Shown one piece after another: positions 15,578 to 28,232 of a stretch of DNA of 64,000 nt. Each line of letters starts with the position of its first letter. Within the stretch, counting starts at the first letter, position 1. The notes under the pieces are model-generated. The model was given only the letters and a program-made list of their open reading frames with translations, ran no database searches and was not told the DNA's origin. Origin of the DNA: Deltaproteobacteria bacterium. GTDB lineage: Bacteria > Desulfobacterota > Deferrisomatia > Deferrisomatales > JACRMM01. The position numbers were made by a program, and so were the translations under genes. The stretch lies in the NCBI GenBank assembly GCA_016214985.1, contig JACRMM010000046.1, positions 62,001 through 126,000 of the forward strand, written 5' to 3'.

Positions 15578-18500
15578 ATGAGTCGCAGCGCCCCCCGTTG
15601 GCTGGCCAGTGTGCTCACAGCTCTGCTGCTCGCCTTGGCGAGCGCGGCCGCGCCGGGGCGCGTCGAGGCGGCGGTACGCATGGAAGGGTTCGAGAGCGGG
15701 AACCTTTCGGCGCTGCCCTGGGCCACCAGCGGCAACGCTGCGTGGTCCGTGACGACGACCCGGGCCCACGGCGGAACCCACGCGGCCGAGGCGCCGGCGG
15801 CGCTTGCCGACGGCCAGAGCGCAACCCTTGAGGTCACCCTAGCGTGCACGGCCGGGGAGGTGCGGTTCTGGTACTCGGTGAGCTCCGAGGCCGGCTTTGA
15901 CAAGCTCAGCTTCTCGATCGACGGGGTGGAGAAGGGGGCGTGGTCGGGCGAGGTGGCTTGGACCGAAGCCGTCTTTGCCGTCGCCGCGGGCAGTCACACG
16001 TTCCGGTGGACCTACGCCAAGGACGTGTCCATTTCCTCGGGGTCCGACTCGGCGTGGGTGGATGACATCGGATTTCCCGGTGCTCCTGTTACGGGGGTGA
16101 GATCAGAGGGTTTCGAGAGCGGGAACCTTGTGGCCATGCCCTGGGTCACGAGTGGCAACGGGGCGTGGTCCGTGACGACGACCACGGCCCACGGCGGAGT
16201 GTACTCAGCCCAGACGCCCGTCTCGATCACGGGAAACCAGAGCGCATCCCTGCAGGTGGCTCTGGAATGTGCGGCCGGCGAGATCCGCTTCTGGCACTCC
16301 GTGAGCTCGGAGGCAGACAAGGACTTCCTGCAATTCTCCATCGATGGGGTGACAAAGGGAGCGTGGTCGGGCATCTCGGACTGGGCCGAAGCGGTGTTTC
16401 TGGTTACCGAAGGCACCCATACGTTTAGCTGGACGTACAGCAAGGACGGCTACGATCTTGAGCCACCGTTTACGTCGAACAGCGCTTGGGTGGACGACAT
16501 CGTGTTCCCGGCATTGACCGTTCCCCCGACGCAAACTGTGGTGCTTCAACCGGGTCCTGGGGACGGCATGGATGTCTGGATTACCAGCGTTTACTACGAT
16601 GGAGGTCAGGATGATGCGGGACTGATCATAGGGGGTTGGGGCGATTACTACTACGCTCTTCTTCGTTTCGATCTTTCGTCTTTGCCTGCAACAGCCAGTA
16701 GTGCAAAAATAAGATTGTATTCCATTGACAGTGGGGCTACGCGCACTCCTATGTATATGGATATCGTGACGTCAGAATGGGATGAGACAACAAAATGGGC
16801 GAATGGACCAACGTACCAAAATCTATCAATCATTCCCGCCCCTGCTGACATTGGATGGTATGAAATAGACGTATCAGCCCTGTATCTGCAATGGAAGAGT
16901 GCACAGCTCCAAAACTTTGGAATTCAACTTCGCCCTACGAGTATTAACCACCAATTCAACTATTTTAATAGTTCTGACTCCGCAGATGATCCCCCACTGA
17001 GACCTCAACTGGTTGTTGCAACAGACGCGGTTCCACGGCTAGACGTCACGCCGACGGCTCCACCGTTTGACAACGTCGCCGTGGGAAGCACCGCCACCCA
17101 TACGGTGAACGTCCGCAACGGGGGCAGCGGGAACTTGGTTGTCGGCACCCTGTCCCTCGACGGGGCGAACGCCGCGGAGTTTGCGCTGGCGAACGATACG
17201 TGTTCGGGGACCACGGTGCCCGCAACCACTGGCACCTGCACGGTCGACCTCGTCTTTACGCCCACCTCCGAAGGCTCGAAGATCGTCACCCTGCACATCC
17301 CCTCGAACGACCCTACGACCCCGGACTACACCGTCAGCTGCACGGGAAGCGGTGATTACGGGGGCGACTTCGCGTCGGCGGTGAGCCTCCGTTTGCCAGG
17401 CTTCGGCAGCGGCACGCTCGGCACTGCCGGTGACGTCGACTTCTTCTCTTTCACTGTGGCTCGTGCGGGCACCTACCGGTTCTTCGCGCTGGGAGGTACC
17501 GATACGAAGGGTTCGCTGTATGACTCCAACCAAGCGTTGCTCGCGGGGCCGGCGGCCGGCGCCGGCAATTTCCTCATCGAGATTCAGTTGGTGCCGGGAA
17601 CCTACTACGTGCGGGTTGAGGGGGAGACGGCCGCGGTCACGGGCGACTACACGTTGAAATCAGAAGGCCCCGTGTCACCCGGCTGGCGCTCCATTTCAGT
17701 TGGCAGTTGGCACACGGCGGCAGTGAGGACGGACGGGTCGCTGTGGGCGTGGGGACAGAACAGTTCGTACCAACTGGGGGACGGGAGCGCGCGGAACAAG
17801 TTCGTCCCGACGCGGATCGGCACGGACACCAACTGGACCAGCGTGGCGGCCGGCACCGGGCACACGGTGGCGGTAAAGACAGACGGATCGCTGTGGGCGT
17901 GGGGGGATAACTACTACGGCCAACTCGGGGACGGGACCGTGACGGACAAGTCCACCCCGACTCGGATCGGTGCGGACACGAACTGGGCCAGCATAGCGGC
18001 CGGCCAGTTCCACACGGTGGCGCTGAAGACGGACGGTTCGCTGTGGGCGTGGGGCGGCAACTCAGAGGGTCAGCTCGGGGACGGGACCACGGGGAACAAG
18101 TCCACGCCGACGCGGATCGGTGCGGACACGAACTGGGCCAGCATGGCGGCCGGCCAGTTCCACACCGTGGCGCTGAAGACAGACGGCTCGCTTTGGACAT
18201 GGGGGGACAACAGCTACGGCGAACTCGGGGACGGGACCGAGGTGGACAGATTAACCCCGACACGGATCGGCACGGACACGAACTGGGCCGGGGTGGGGGC
18301 CGGCGGGTACCACGCCCTAGCGGTGAAGATGGACGGGTCGCTCTGGGCGTGGGGGCGAAATTCTGAAGGCCAGCTCGGGGACGGACCCACGGCGAACAAG
18401 CGCACCCCGACGCGGATTGGCACGGATATGAACTGGGCCGGCGTGGCGGGTGGGTTCGGCCACACCGTCGCGGCGAAGCTGGATGGTTCGCTGTGGGCGT

Positions 18501-21500
18501 GGGGGCGCAATTCGGAAGGCCAGTTGGGGGACGGGACGACGGTGAGCAAGTACGCACCGACGCGGATCGGGACGGACACGAACTGGGCCCGTGTGGCAGC
18601 CAATGATTCCCAGACCGTGGTGTTGAGAACGGACGGGTCGCTCTGGGCGTGGGGGGACAACGCAGAGGGGCAGGTGGGGGACGGGACCGCGGGGAACAAG
18701 TCCTCCCCGACGCGGGTTGGCACAACCGGGGATTGGGCCAAAGTGGCAGCTGGTGGATATCACACCGTTTCGCTACAGACGGACGGATCTCTCTGGGCGT
18801 GGGGGAGGGGTGGTTTCCTTGGGGATGGGACGACCGCCAGCAAGTCGGCCCCAACACGAATCGGCGCCGCGCGCGACTGGGCGGCCGTGAGAGCCGGGTT
18901 CAGCCACACGGTGGCGGTGAAGGTGGACGGGAGTCTGTGGGCGTGGGGGGACAACGGCTATGGTCAGCTCGGGGACGGGACCACAGTGTTCAAGTTGGTG
19001 CCGACACGCATTGGCACGGAGACAAACTGGGCGAATGTGGCGGCCGGTACCTACAGTCATACTGCGGCGGTGAAGGTGGACGGGAGCCTGTGGGCGTGGG
19101 GGGACAACGGACAAGGTCAGCTAGGGGACGGTACCACGACGAGCAAGTCGGTGCCGACGCGCGTCGGTACGGCGAACGATTGGGCGGGCGTGGCGGCTGG
19201 ATCCAGTGACACGGTGGCGGTGAAGACGGACGGGAGCTTGTGGGCGTGGGGGCGCAATGCGGAGGGCCAGTTGGGGGACGGTACCACGACGAGCAAGTCG
19301 GTGCCGACGCGCATCGGTACGGAGACGAGTTGGTTAAGTGTGGCCGCCGGGCACAACCACATGGTGGCGGTGAAGACGGACGGGAGTCTGTGGGCGTGGG
19401 GGCACAACGGACAAGGTCAGCTGGGGGACGGTACCACGGCGAGCAAGTCGGTGCCGGCGCGGATCGGACTTGAGACGGACTGGGCGGGTGTAACGGCTGG
19501 GAGCAATCACACCTTGGCGGTGAAGACGGACGGGAGCCTGTGGGCGTGGGGGAGCAACTCGTATGGTCAGCTCGGCGATGGGACCACAGCCGATAGGGCC
19601 ATTCCGACGCAGGTCGGAACGGCGAACGACTGGGCGGGCGTGGCGGCGGGCTTCTCCCACACGGTGGCGGTGAAGACGGGCGGGAGCTTGTGGGCGTGGG
19701 GGCGAAACGCTGAAGGCCAACTCGGGGACGAAACAAGTTGGCGTGCGACACCCTCGGTCATTGTTGGCCCCTCCGGTGTCGGCCGAGTGACCGTTGCTGT
19801 GGCATCGCCGCCGTTCGACAACATCCCCTTGGGGGACACGGTCACCCATTCGGTCGAGATCCGAAACATCGGGGGCGCCGAGCTGATCCTCGGGAGCCTC
19901 TCACGCTCTGGCGCCAATGCGGAGGAGTTCGCCCTCGCCAACGACACCTGCTCGGGTACCACCCTGGGCCCGGTTTCTGCGTGGTGTACCGTCGACCTCG
20001 TCTTCTCGCCCACCTCCGAGGGCCCCAAGACTGTCGCCCTCCACATTCCCTCCAATGACCCGACGGCTCCGGACTTCACCGAGACGTACACCGGAAGTGG
20101 TACTGGCGGCGACACTATCGACAGCGACGGCGACGGTCTCCCCGACAACTGGGAGATGACCAACGGCCTGAACCCCCACGACCCGTCGGACGCGACCGGC
20201 GACCTCGACAACGACGGCCTGACGAACCTCGCGGAGTTCCAACACGGCACCGACCCGGGCAACGCCGACAGCGACGGCGACGGCATGGCCGACGGCTGGG
20301 AAGTGGCGCACAGCTTGAATCCCCTGGTCGACGACCGGGGGCTCGACCCCGACCCCGACGGCGACGGGCTCACCAACGCCCAGGAGTACGCCTGGCGCAC
20401 CGACCCGCACCTCGCCGACACCGACGGCGACGGGGTGAACGACGGCGCCGAGGTGGCCGACGGAACGAACCCGCTGGCGCCCTCCTCGAAGCTCACGGTT
20501 TCGGCGGCGGACCTCACACTTTCCGTGGGGGCGAGCCGCACGGTGACGATTTCGCTCGCCAATGCCCGACGCATCCTCGACAGCTTCGACCTCACCGTCA
20601 CGATCCCGGGGGCGAGCGGCGACTGGACCACGCTAGGGGCGAGCCACGTGGTCCTCGCCGCCGGCGAAGTGCGCGAGATCCCGCTCGAGATCCACGTGCC
20701 GGCGTCGTGCGACTTTGGTGCACCGGACAAGACGCTCCACGTGACGGCGGTATCACCGGACACCGGGGCGGTGATCGGCGGGGGCGCCGACCTCGCGCTG
20801 CACATCACCACCCAACCGCGGGTCACGCGCCTCGTGCCCGAGGCGGGCCAGAAGCTCGCCACCAACGCGCTCACCCTCTCGTGGCAGACCGACGTCTCGG
20901 CCACGACCGAGGTCTACTTCCGCCGGGTGGGGGCGCCCGAGTACACCCGGGTGGCGGGGCTCGACGGCACGGCCCACGCCGTGCTGCTCTCCAACCTCAC
21001 CTGGGACGCCGCCTACGAGTGGTACACCGTGTCGGAGGGCCTGTGCGCGTCGTCGCAGACCGCGCCCCGCAGCCTCACCGTGCTCGACGGCGTGGTCTTC
21101 GAGGACCCCAATCCCCAGTTCACGATCCAGCGCGACTACGACCAGCGGGCCTCGCTTCGGGTCGTCAACCGCGACGTACGGGCGCACACCGTGCTCGTTG
21201 CCCTGGCCGCCGACCAGGACGACCTCGTCGCCGGGTTCGTGGGCACGGGGAGCTCGGACCAGACCCTCACGCTGGACGCGGGGCAAACCGCGGAGGTCAC
21301 CCTGGCACTGCACGCCCAGAACACCCAGAGCGAGCGCTACCCGCTGCTGCTGAAACTCACCGCCGACGCCGGCACGGGCAATCCGATCGTCGACTACGCC
21401 CACGCCACCGTCGACGTCCACCAGCCCGTCTTCGACCTCGTGCTCCAAGAGCTCGGCAAAGACCCGGCGAGCCTCACCAACCGCTACCGGCTCACCAACC

Positions 21501-24500
21501 GCGGCGACCTCCTGACCGACGTCAGCGTGAAGGCCGACGAGACCCTCGCCCCCCACCTCCTCTTCCAGCCCGAGATCCAGCACCTCGACCTCACCACGGG
21601 CCAGAGCGTCGACTTCGTGGCCACCCTGCAGGGCGACGTCACCCTCTCCCAGGCCTCGGGAGTGCTCACCGCCGGCAACGCGAAGGAAACCGCGTCGCTC
21701 ACCACCCAGTTCGGCTGCGCCGAGGGCACCTTGCTCTACCCGGTCGTGCTCCACAACGTCCACATCTGCCGCGAGCAGCACGGTACCCACTGCACCAACA
21801 CCCGCGTGATCAACCTCGACTTCCGGCTGCCGAAGGGCCTCACCCCGGCGGACGTGAACCGGGCACGGCTCTACTTCCAGGCGACCCTGCGCTACCCGCG
21901 GAGCCACTACACGCCTCACGACTTCCTGATCGACCTCAACGGTACCGAGGTCTACGCCTTCCGGAACACCATCCTCGAAGGCATCTACGGCGTGGACCTG
22001 CCACCGAAGCTCATCCACACGGGGTCAGGGAGCATCGCGGTGAACCGCGTGACGCTTCGCACCGTGGGCATGAACGTGGGGCAGTACGTCCGGGCCTCCG
22101 ACTTCCAGCTCATCCTCGACGCCGGCACGGTGCAGCAGCGCACCACCTGCGCCACGAGTCAGGAGGCTGCCGACAGCCTCGCCGTGAACCTCCCCTACAT
22201 GTGCCCGGGGGATCCGAGCTTGAACGCCTGCCCGCGTCTGGAGAGCTTCGCGCTTCTCGACGCCACGGGGGCGCAGCCGCGGAGCTTCGACCCGGGTGAT
22301 CCGGTGCAACTGCGGGTCTCCACCTACAACCCGGACCTCGACCCCCGCTCGCCGAGCGTCACCGTCACCCTGGACGACGACTTCTCGAGCGGGGGGACGC
22401 CCTTCACCGACACCAAGACCGTCCCGATCCCCGCCCACGGGCGGGTGGACCAGGTCTTCCCCTGGATCGTGCCGGCCACGCCGGGGATCGTCGCCTACGA
22501 CGCGCGCGTGGCCGTCGCCAACGGGACGGCGTGCAGCCTCCAGTCGACGCTCTCCGACGCCCTGGTCGTCAACCAGCCGCTGACGGGCACGGTCACCGAC
22601 GCCCAGACCGGGCTGCCGGCGGTCGGAGTAGACGTGTGGGTGTGCGGCATGCGGGACCAGTACGCAACCCAGACCGACGCGAGCGGCCAGTACACGCTCT
22701 ACCTGCCGCCGGCGAGCTACCACCTGTGCACGACCGGCGGGCGCTACTCGCTCGACCGGGCCTACGTGACCTACATCGGGCCGGGGATCCACCAGAACCT
22801 GGAGATCACGCCCGACACGGCCTCCTACGGCAACCAGGCCAATCAAGGGGCCACGAGCGACCCCGTGGTGACCTCGCTCGGCAACTTCATCCACGACCAC
22901 GTCGACCTCGCGTTGGCGGGGCCAGGGCCGAAGCTCACCTTCCGGCGCTTCTACAACTCCCAGGACCCCTACGCCGGGCCCTTGGGCTTCGGCTGGACCC
23001 ACAGCTACAACGTCACCCTGCGCCAGGAGGGCACGGTGGCCATCGTCAAGCACGGCGACGGCCACGAAGAGTTCTTCGTGCACCAGGCCGACGGCAGCTA
23101 CCGGCCTCCGCCCGGGCTGGACTCGACGCTCACCGCCAGCGCCGACGGCAGCTTCGTGCTGCGCGACCGCGACCTCGTCGAGCAGCGCTTCGACGCCGCC
23201 GGCCGGCTCACCGCCGTCGCCGACCGAAACGGCAACACGACCACCCTGTCGTACACGGGCGCGCTCCCGACGACCCTCACCGACCCCGTGGGCCGGGTCG
23301 TCGGCCTCACCTACGACGTCCAGGGCCGGCTCACCGGCCTCATCGACCCCCTCGGGCGCACCGTGGCCTACGCCTATGACGGCCAGGGTGACCTCGTCTC
23401 CGTGACCGACCCGCTGGCGCAGGTGACGGCCTACACCTACGACGGCCAGCACCAGATGCTCACGGCCACCGACCCCCGGGGCCACGCCTTCGTCACCAAC
23501 GTCTACGACAGCGAGAAACGCGTGGTCTCCGCCCAGCGAGACGCCCTGGGCAACCTCTCCACCTTCGCGTACGACCGAGAGAACCACGTCACCGTGATCA
23601 CCGACCCCTTGGGCGCCCGTACCGTGCACGAGCACGACCGGCGAAACCGGCTTACTCGCGTGCTGAACCCGGCGCGCGAAGCCGTGCGCTACGGCTACGA
23701 CGACGCCAACCACCGGACCCTCGAGGTCGACGGCCGGGGCGGCCAGACCCAGTTCGTCTACGACACGGCCGGCAACCTCACCCAGGCCACCGACGCGCTG
23801 GGGCGCGTGACCCGGCTCACTTACGACGCCGACCATCACCCGCTCACCACGACCGACGCCCTGGGCCACGTCACCACCCTCAGCTACGACGCCGCCGGCA
23901 ACCTCACCCAGCGCACGGATGCCCTGGGCCACGTCACCCGGCGGGAGGTGAACGTCCGGGGGCAGCCCGTCACCGTGACCGACCCCCTGGGGAGAGTCAC
24001 CACCTACGCCTACGACGCGCAGGGCAACCTCACGAGCAGCACCGACGCCCTGGGCCACGTCACGATCTTCACCTACGACGCCGCGGGCAGGCTCCTCACC
24101 ACCACCGATGCGCGCGGTCACGTCACCACGCTCGCCTACGACGCCGGCGACCACCTCCTGAGCGTCACCGACGCCCTGGGTCACGTCACCACCCACACCT
24201 ACGACGGCAACGGCAACCGCACCGCCACCGCCGACCCGCTGCTCCACACGGCGGCGTTCGCCTACGACGTCAAAGACCGCCTCACCGGGATGACCGACCC
24301 CCTGGGGCACACCGTCACCCACACCTACGACGCCCTGGACCGGCGCACCGCCACCACCGACCGGCGCGGCAAGGCCTCGACCTTCGCCTACGACACCGCC
24401 GGGCGGCTCACCCGCTCGATCGACCCGCTCGGCAAGGCCACCACCTATGGCTACGACGGCAACGGGAACCTTGTCCTCCAGACCGACCCCCTGGGCCACG

Positions 24501-26632
24501 CCGTCACCCGGGTCTACGACGCCTTGAACCGCGTCGTGCGCGCCACCGACGCCCTGGGGAATGCCACCGCCTTCACCTACGACGAGCTGGGGCGGCTCAC
24601 CGAGAAGACCGACGCCAACACCCACACGACCCTCTACGCCTACGACGCCCTGGGGCGGCTCACCCGGGTCACCGAGCCCGGTGGCGGGGTCACCGCCTAC
24701 GCCTACGACGCCGTGGGCAACAAGACCGGCTTCACCAACGCCCGGGGGGTTACCTTCACCTACGCCTACGATGAACTGAACCGCCTCGTGGCCGACGCCG
24801 ACGGCTATATCTATGCCTACGACGCCGTCGGCAACCTCGTCGAGCGCACCGACGCCAAGGGCCAGATCGCGCGCTACGCCTACGACGCCGTGAACCGCCT
24901 CGAACGCGTCACCTACCCCGACGCGAGCGAGGTGACCTTTACCTACGACGCCGCCGGCAACCGCGTGCAGATGACGGACGCGCTCGGCACCCACACCACC
25001 GCCTACGACGCCGTGCGCCGCATCACCCAGACCGTCGACCCCTTCGGCAAGAGCGTCGAGTACACCTACGACGCCAACGGCAACCGGCTCACGCTGACCT
25101 ACCCCGACGGCAGCGTCGTCACCTACGGCTACGACGACGCCAACCGCCTGACGAGCGTCGCCGACTGGCAAAACCGCACCACGGCCTACACCTACGACGC
25201 TGCCGGGCGGCTGGCCCAAACCGCCTACCCCAACGGCACCACCGCCACCCACACCTACGACGGCGCCGACCGGCTCACCGCGCTCGTCAACCGAAAGCCC
25301 GACCCGCCCAACGCCGGCACCCTCGCCAGCTACACCCTGACGCTCGACCCCGTGGGCAACCGCGTGCAAATCCAAAAGCTCGAGCCGCTGGTGCCGTTCC
25401 TCCGAAACGCCGAGACCACCTACACCTACGACGACGAGAACCAGATCGCCTCGCTCACCAACGGCGCGATGACCTACGACGCCAACGGCAGCGTCACCCA
25501 GACGGTCGACGACGGCCGCGCCGTCACCTACGCCTGGGACGCCGAGAACCGGCTGAGCGGCTGGAACGACGGGACGCACAGCGCCACCTACCGCTACGAC
25601 GGGTTGAGCGTGCGCCGGGCTGCCACGCGAGACGGCGTCACCACCCGCTACGTGCTCGACACGGCCAAGGCGCTGCCCGACGTGATTGCCGAGACCACGG
25701 AGGACGGCACGACGAAGGCCCGCTCCATCCACGGACTGGGGCTGATTGCCCGCGTCGACGCCCAGGGCACCCGCTACTACCACTACGACCCCATCGGCAG
25801 CACCGTCGCGCTGACCGACGACGCCGGCGTCGTCACCGACACCTACGCCTACGACCCCTTCGGGGAGATTGCCAACCGAAAGGGCACCAGCGAGAACCCG
25901 TTTACGTTTGCCGGAAGGTGGGGGCTGATGAGCGAGGGAGACGACCTCTATTTTGTAAGGGCTAGATTCTATGGCAGTAAGACGGGAAGGTTCTTGAAAA
26001 AGGATGAAGTACTCGGGCAGGAGTCGGACCCTCGCGGCCTAAACCGGCTTGCATATCCATTCAACAGTCCTGTAACTGTTGTGGATATTTCCGGTTACTG
26101 TGGAATCAACGTTGTCTATGGTTTCGATTCGTTGTATCGACAGCAACTTGAACAAATGTTGGATGATCTCAGAACAAATGATATCACAAGAGCATTGATG
26201 AAATTCTTGGACTCCAACCGTGCGTTAATACTTATAACAAATACTGGTGGGCCATCAGTGGATACCCCACATATGACGTTCGACGAATCTGGGAACTTGA
26301 GTGCAGTGCGAGTTAATTTTACTCCAAGAGGTATGCACGAGATACTGGGTCCGGACGCACCAGATTATATTGCGCTTGCGCACGAGTTGGGACATATCCA
26401 AGACCTAATACTTACCAAAGGTCGTGCTGCACTCAACAGAGCAGCTACTGAGAACTTTACGATCCAGAATTATGAGAACCCGCTCAGGCGTCAAGCTGGA
26501 ATTGGCGTGAGGGACATGTATGATTGGGAGTTTCCGATATGGTCGGAGCTTCCCGAGGATAGTTGGAGCGGTGTCTTTAGGATATGGAGTTGGGGTTTTA
26601 GAATGGGGCTAAACGATCTCATAAGTAAGTGA
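15578..26632 (+). CDS. Giant mosaic RHS/YD-repeat protein with metallopeptidase-like C-terminal tip
   Basis: This 3684-residue exported protein has, by approximate residue: signal peptide 1-30; two EGFESGNL beta-sandwich modules 34-168 and 176-311; an AT-rich-encoded DNRLRE-like module 316-484; choice-of-anchor D/ASPM-SPD2-Hydin modules 487-591 and 1403-1508; a PPC domain 593-696; 14 RCC1-like repeats 701-1387; calcium-binding DxDGDG repeats 1513-1638; Ig/FN3-like segments to 2331; a carboxypeptidase-regulatory-like domain 2334-2418; a DUF6531 opening ([20 protein letters not shown]) 2426-2570; YD repeats to about 3446; and an RHS core end ([16 protein letters not shown]). The last 175 residues carry HELGH at 3602-3606 and ENPLRRQ near 3633, like M91-type metallopeptidase effectors. 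RHS shells enclose and release such tips. ATG at 15578 opens the signal peptide; an in-frame GTG at 15479 lies upstream. Confidence 0.85.
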   Translation: MSRSAPRWLASVLTALLLALASAAAPGRVEAAVRMEGFESGNLSALPWATSGNAAWSVTTTRAHGGTHAAEAPAALADGQSATLEVTLACTAGEVRFWYSVSSEAGFDKLSFSIDGVEKGAWSGEVAWTEAVFAVAAGSHTFRWTYAKDVSISSGSDSAWVDDIGFPGAPVTGVRSEGFESGNLVAMPWVTSGNGAWSVTTTTAHGGVYSAQTPVSITGNQSASLQVALECAAGEIRFWHSVSSEADKDFLQFSIDGVTKGAWSGISDWAEAVFLVTEGTHTFSWTYSKDGYDLEPPFTSNSAWVDDIVFPALTVPPTQTVVLQPGPGDGMDVWITSVYYDGGQDDAGLIIGGWGDYYYALLRFDLSSLPATASSAKIRLYSIDSGATRTPMYMDIVTSEWDETTKWANGPTYQNLSIIPAPADIGWYEIDVSALYLQWKSAQLQNFGIQLRPTSINHQFNYFNSSDSADDPPLRPQLVVATDAVPRLDVTPTAPPFDNVAVGSTATHTVNVRNGGSGNLVVGTLSLDGANAAEFALANDTCSGTTVPATTGTCTVDLVFTPTSEGSKIVTLHIPSNDPTTPDYTVSCTGSGDYGGDFASAVSLRLPGFGSGTLGTAGDVDFFSFTVARAGTYRFFALGGTDTKGSLYDSNQALLAGPAAGAGNFLIEIQLVPGTYYVRVEGETAAVTGDYTLKSEGPVSPGWRSISVGSWHTAAVRTDGSLWAWGQNSSYQLGDGSARNKFVPTRIGTDTNWTSVAAGTGHTVAVKTDGSLWAWGDNYYGQLGDGTVTDKSTPTRIGADTNWASIAAGQFHTVALKTDGSLWAWGGNSEGQLGDGTTGNKSTPTRIGADTNWASMAAGQFHTVALKTDGSLWTWGDNSYGELGDGTEVDRLTPTRIGTDTNWAGVGAGGYHALAVKMDGSLWAWGRNSEGQLGDGPTANKRTPTRIGTDMNWAGVAGGFGHTVAAKLDGSLWAWGRNSEGQLGDGTTVSKYAPTRIGTDTNWARVAANDSQTVVLRTDGSLWAWGDNAEGQVGDGTAGNKSSPTRVGTTGDWAKVAAGGYHTVSLQTDGSLWAWGRGGFLGDGTTASKSAPTRIGAARDWAAVRAGFSHTVAVKVDGSLWAWGDNGYGQLGDGTTVFKLVPTRIGTETNWANVAAGTYSHTAAVKVDGSLWAWGDNGQGQLGDGTTTSKSVPTRVGTANDWAGVAAGSSDTVAVKTDGSLWAWGRNAEGQLGDGTTTSKSVPTRIGTETSWLSVAAGHNHMVAVKTDGSLWAWGHNGQGQLGDGTTASKSVPARIGLETDWAGVTAGSNHTLAVKTDGSLWAWGSNSYGQLGDGTTADRAIPTQVGTANDWAGVAAGFSHTVAVKTGGSLWAWGRNAEGQLGDETSWRATPSVIVGPSGVGRVTVAVASPPFDNIPLGDTVTHSVEIRNIGGAELILGSLSRSGANAEEFALANDTCSGTTLGPVSAWCTVDLVFSPTSEGPKTVALHIPSNDPTAPDFTETYTGSGTGGDTIDSDGDGLPDNWEMTNGLNPHDPSDATGDLDNDGLTNLAEFQHGTDPGNADSDGDGMADGWEVAHSLNPLVDDRGLDPDPDGDGLTNAQEYAWRTDPHLADTDGDGVNDGAEVADGTNPLAPSSKLTVSAADLTLSVGASRTVTISLANARRILDSFDLTVTIPGASGDWTTLGASHVVLAAGEVREIPLEIHVPASCDFGAPDKTLHVTAVSPDTGAVIGGGADLALHITTQPRVTRLVPEAGQKLATNALTLSWQTDVSATTEVYFRRVGAPEYTRVAGLDGTAHAVLLSNLTWDAAYEWYTVSEGLCASSQTAPRSLTVLDGVVFEDPNPQFTIQRDYDQRASLRVVNRDVRAHTVLVALAADQDDLVAGFVGTGSSDQTLTLDAGQTAEVTLALHAQNTQSERYPLLLKLTADAGTGNPIVDYAHATVDVHQPVFDLVLQELGKDPASLTNRYRLTNRGDLLTDVSVKADETLAPHLLFQPEIQHLDLTTGQSVDFVATLQGDVTLSQASGVLTAGNAKETASLTTQFGCAEGTLLYPVVLHNVHICREQHGTHCTNTRVINLDFRLPKGLTPADVNRARLYFQATLRYPRSHYTPHDFLIDLNGTEVYAFRNTILEGIYGVDLPPKLIHTGSGSIAVNRVTLRTVGMNVGQYVRASDFQLILDAGTVQQRTTCATSQEAADSLAVNLPYMCPGDPSLNACPRLESFALLDATGAQPRSFDPGDPVQLRVSTYNPDLDPRSPSVTVTLDDDFSSGGTPFTDTKTVPIPAHGRVDQVFPWIVPATPGIVAYDARVAVANGTACSLQSTLSDALVVNQPLTGTVTDAQTGLPAVGVDVWVCGMRDQYATQTDASGQYTLYLPPASYHLCTTGGRYSLDRAYVTYIGPGIHQNLEITPDTASYGNQANQGATSDPVVTSLGNFIHDHVDLALAGPGPKLTFRRFYNSQDPYAGPLGFGWTHSYNVTLRQEGTVAIVKHGDGHEEFFVHQADGSYRPPPGLDSTLTASADGSFVLRDRDLVEQRFDAAGRLTAVADRNGNTTTLSYTGALPTTLTDPVGRVVGLTYDVQGRLTGLIDPLGRTVAYAYDGQGDLVSVTDPLAQVTAYTYDGQHQMLTATDPRGHAFVTNVYDSEKRVVSAQRDALGNLSTFAYDRENHVTVITDPLGARTVHEHDRRNRLTRVLNPAREAVRYGYDDANHRTLEVDGRGGQTQFVYDTAGNLTQATDALGRVTRLTYDADHHPLTTTDALGHVTTLSYDAAGNLTQRTDALGHVTRREVNVRGQPVTVTDPLGRVTTYAYDAQGNLTSSTDALGHVTIFTYDAAGRLLTTTDARGHVTTLAYDAGDHLLSVTDALGHVTTHTYDGNGNRTATADPLLHTAAFAYDVKDRLTGMTDPLGHTVTHTYDALDRRTATTDRRGKASTFAYDTAGRLTRSIDPLGKATTYGYDGNGNLVLQTDPLGHAVTRVYDALNRVVRATDALGNATAFTYDELGRLTEKTDANTHTTLYAYDALGRLTRVTEPGGGVTAYAYDAVGNKTGFTNARGVTFTYAYDELNRLVADADGYIYAYDAVGNLVERTDAKGQIARYAYDAVNRLERVTYPDASEVTFTYDAAGNRVQMTDALGTHTTAYDAVRRITQTVDPFGKSVEYTYDANGNRLTLTYPDGSVVTYGYDDANRLTSVADWQNRTTAYTYDAAGRLAQTAYPNGTTATHTYDGADRLTALVNRKPDPPNAGTLASYTLTLDPVGNRVQIQKLEPLVPFLRNAETTYTYDDENQIASLTNGAMTYDANGSVTQTVDDGRAVTYAWDAENRLSGWNDGTHSATYRYDGLSVRRAATRDGVTTRYVLDTAKALPDVIAETTEDGTTKARSIHGLGLIARVDAQGTRYYHYDPIGSTVALTDDAGVVTDTYAYDPFGEIANRKGTSENPFTFAGRWGLMSEGDDLYFVRARFYGSKTGRFLKKDEVLGQESDPRGLNRLAYPFNSPVTVVDISGYCGINVVYGFDSLYRQQLEQMLDDLRTNDITRALMKFLDSNRALILITNTGGPSVDTPHMTFDESGNLSAVRVNFTPRGMHEILGPDAPDYIALAHELGHIQDLILTKGRAALNRAATENFTIQNYENPLRRQAGIGVRDMYDWEFPIWSELPEDSWSGVFRIWSWGFRMGLNDLISK

Positions 26633-26710
26633 TATTGCTAATAATGAGTCTCTTGTTGTTGGATGCGGTCGCACTTAACGATTCAATCATAAGATATGCG
26701 TGGTGACGAC

Positions 26711-28042
26711 ATGCTAATTTCTTCTCAGCTGCTGATGCAAGTGACTGCCGTGATCTTGGCGGTGAGTGTTGGGGATGCTGCCATGACTTACAGCTACGAC
26801 GTCCGCGACCAGCTAGTGCAATCCGAGGCGGGTGACGGGTCATCCCTCATCACCTACACCTACGACTCCGTCGGCAACCGCCTCTCTCTCTCCTCCCAAG
26901 GCGTCACGCTGACCACGCCAAGCGTCAGCGACACCGGCGAGTTCTCCCTCGACCGAACTTCGGTGACCGTGACACCGACGGCCTCCTACGGGGCCGAGTA
27001 CGGCAACCTCACCTGCGAGCTGGCCGTCGGCACCTCCTGCGGCGCCTCGGATGTGCGCGACTGGGCGCCGGTGCCGTGTGGGGCGGGTGGGCTGACGGCC
27101 GTGGACTCTCTGAACCTGACCTGGGGACAGCCGGTGTTCGCCTCGCTGCGGGTGCGAAACTTCCGCGGCGACGTGGTGAGCGAGTCCGGCTGCAGCGACG
27201 GCATCACGCCGATCGACCCCGCGGGAGACGACGATAGCGACGGGCTCAGCAACGCTGTGGAGTTGACCATCCTCCACACGCACCCCCGAAGGTGGGACAC
27301 TGACGACGATGCGGCCGGAGACGCCGCGGACAACTGCCCGGTCACCGCCAATGCCCGGCAGTACGACCTGGATCGGGACGGCGTCGGAGACGTCTGTGAC
27401 CCGAGTGTCACCGTGGAGATCCCCCTACGGACTGGGTGGAACCTGGTGTCGATTCCGGTGGCCCGGCTCTGGTACGTGGGCCCAGAGCCGGCAACCGGGG
27501 CGTTCCCCGGGCTCGATCGGGTGTCGGTGGCCACCGTAGCGACGGTGTTCCAGAGCATTGCGGGGAAGTACACGGTGATCCGCTCCTTCGATACGGCCGG
27601 CGCGCACGTCTATGATCCGCGGCTTCCCGACTACCTCAGCGACCTCACCTACGTGGCGGGGGGGTACGGTTGCTGGATCAAGATGACCGAGCCCGGGGTG
27701 CTGACCCTGGAGGGGCGCCTGCTGCCGTCCTCGATGCCGCGACGGCTCAGCGCGGGGTGGAACCTCGTGGGCTACTGGGGCGGCGACGCCCGGTGGACCG
27801 GCAGCGAGGCGCCGCCCGTTGCGTTCCCGCCCAACCTGCCGCAGGAGTCGGTCGGCTCCCTCTCCGAGATCCTCAATGGCACCTGCTCGATCCAGGTGCT
27901 GCGTTCCTTCGATGCAGGCGGCGCGCACTCCTACGACCCACGGCTCCCAGACTACCTCAACGACGTGACCTACCTGGGGACGGGCTACGGCTACTGGCTG
28001 AAGGTGCAGGGCGACTGCGACCTGAGCTACGGGGCGCCGTGA
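26711..28042 (+). CDS. Exported protein: YD-repeat stub, calcium repeats and GWNLVS C-terminal module
   Basis: This protein of about 443 residues has a short signal peptide (MLISSQLLMQVTAVILAVSV) and then a stub of two YD repeats (MTYSYDVRDQLV, TYTYDSVGNRL) like the core of the upstream giant. A beta-rich segment follows, then thrombospondin-3-type repeats (DDDSDGLSNAVE, DLDRDGVGDVCDP). It ends in the tandem C-terminal module (TGWNLVSIPV, RSFDTAGAHVYDP, GGYGCWIKM, then [12 protein letters not shown] and [13 protein letters not shown]). The start is uncertain between ATG at 26696 and ATG at 26711, and neither has a good ribosome site. It looks like an orphan RHS fragment fused to the locus's common C-terminus. 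It occupies the place where an immunity gene might sit, but it does not resemble one. Confidence 0.72.
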   Translation: MLISSQLLMQVTAVILAVSVGDAAMTYSYDVRDQLVQSEAGDGSSLITYTYDSVGNRLSLSSQGVTLTTPSVSDTGEFSLDRTSVTVTPTASYGAEYGNLTCELAVGTSCGASDVRDWAPVPCGAGGLTAVDSLNLTWGQPVFASLRVRNFRGDVVSESGCSDGITPIDPAGDDDSDGLSNAVELTILHTHPRRWDTDDDAAGDAADNCPVTANARQYDLDRDGVGDVCDPSVTVEIPLRTGWNLVSIPVARLWYVGPEPATGAFPGLDRVSVATVATVFQSIAGKYTVIRSFDTAGAHVYDPRLPDYLSDLTYVAGGYGCWIKMTEPGVLTLEGRLLPSSMPRRLSAGWNLVGYWGGDARWTGSEAPPVAFPPNLPQESVGSLSEILNGTCSIQVLRSFDAGGAHSYDPRLPDYLNDVTYLGTGYGYWLKVQGDCDLSYGAP

Positions 28043-28187
28043 TGCCGCACCGGGGAGTGCCGGTGCCGGGCTTCCGTCCGGACTTCTTCAACGGTATCCG
28101 GTGCTTGCCAAATGGGTATTGGGCGGCGGAGCAGGTACCTGTGAGTTTTCTCTTGGGGATCGAGGGTCCCCGTCACGTTCGCCCCCC

Positions 28188-28204
28188 CCGGTCAGATTGA
28201 CCGG
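28188..28204. other. Short perfect inverted repeat upstream of a lipoprotein gene
   Basis: CCGGTCA and TGACCGG flank GAT, giving a 7-bp dyad 28 bases before the lipoprotein ATG. It could be an operator or a small hairpin in the leader. Confidence 0.35.
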
Positions 28205-28232
28205 TGGAGACGACAAATAGCAGGAGGGAGCA

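Noticed and set aside
17680..19740. Regular 150-base repeats considered as a CRISPR array
   Set aside because: The repeats are coding, vary continuously and have no constant-repeat/unique-spacer structure. They are RCC1 protein repeats.
22025..25783. A 1252-codon minus-strand open frame
   Set aside because: It lies wholly antisense to the YD-repeat part of the RHS gene; GC-rich third positions leave long antisense frames open. Its Gly/Val/Arg-heavy product has no domain signature and no ribosome site.
26633..26710. An immunity gene or recombination site after the RHS tip
   Set aside because: Only about 78 bases separate the genes, and I could not align them with an attC or immunity-gene pattern.
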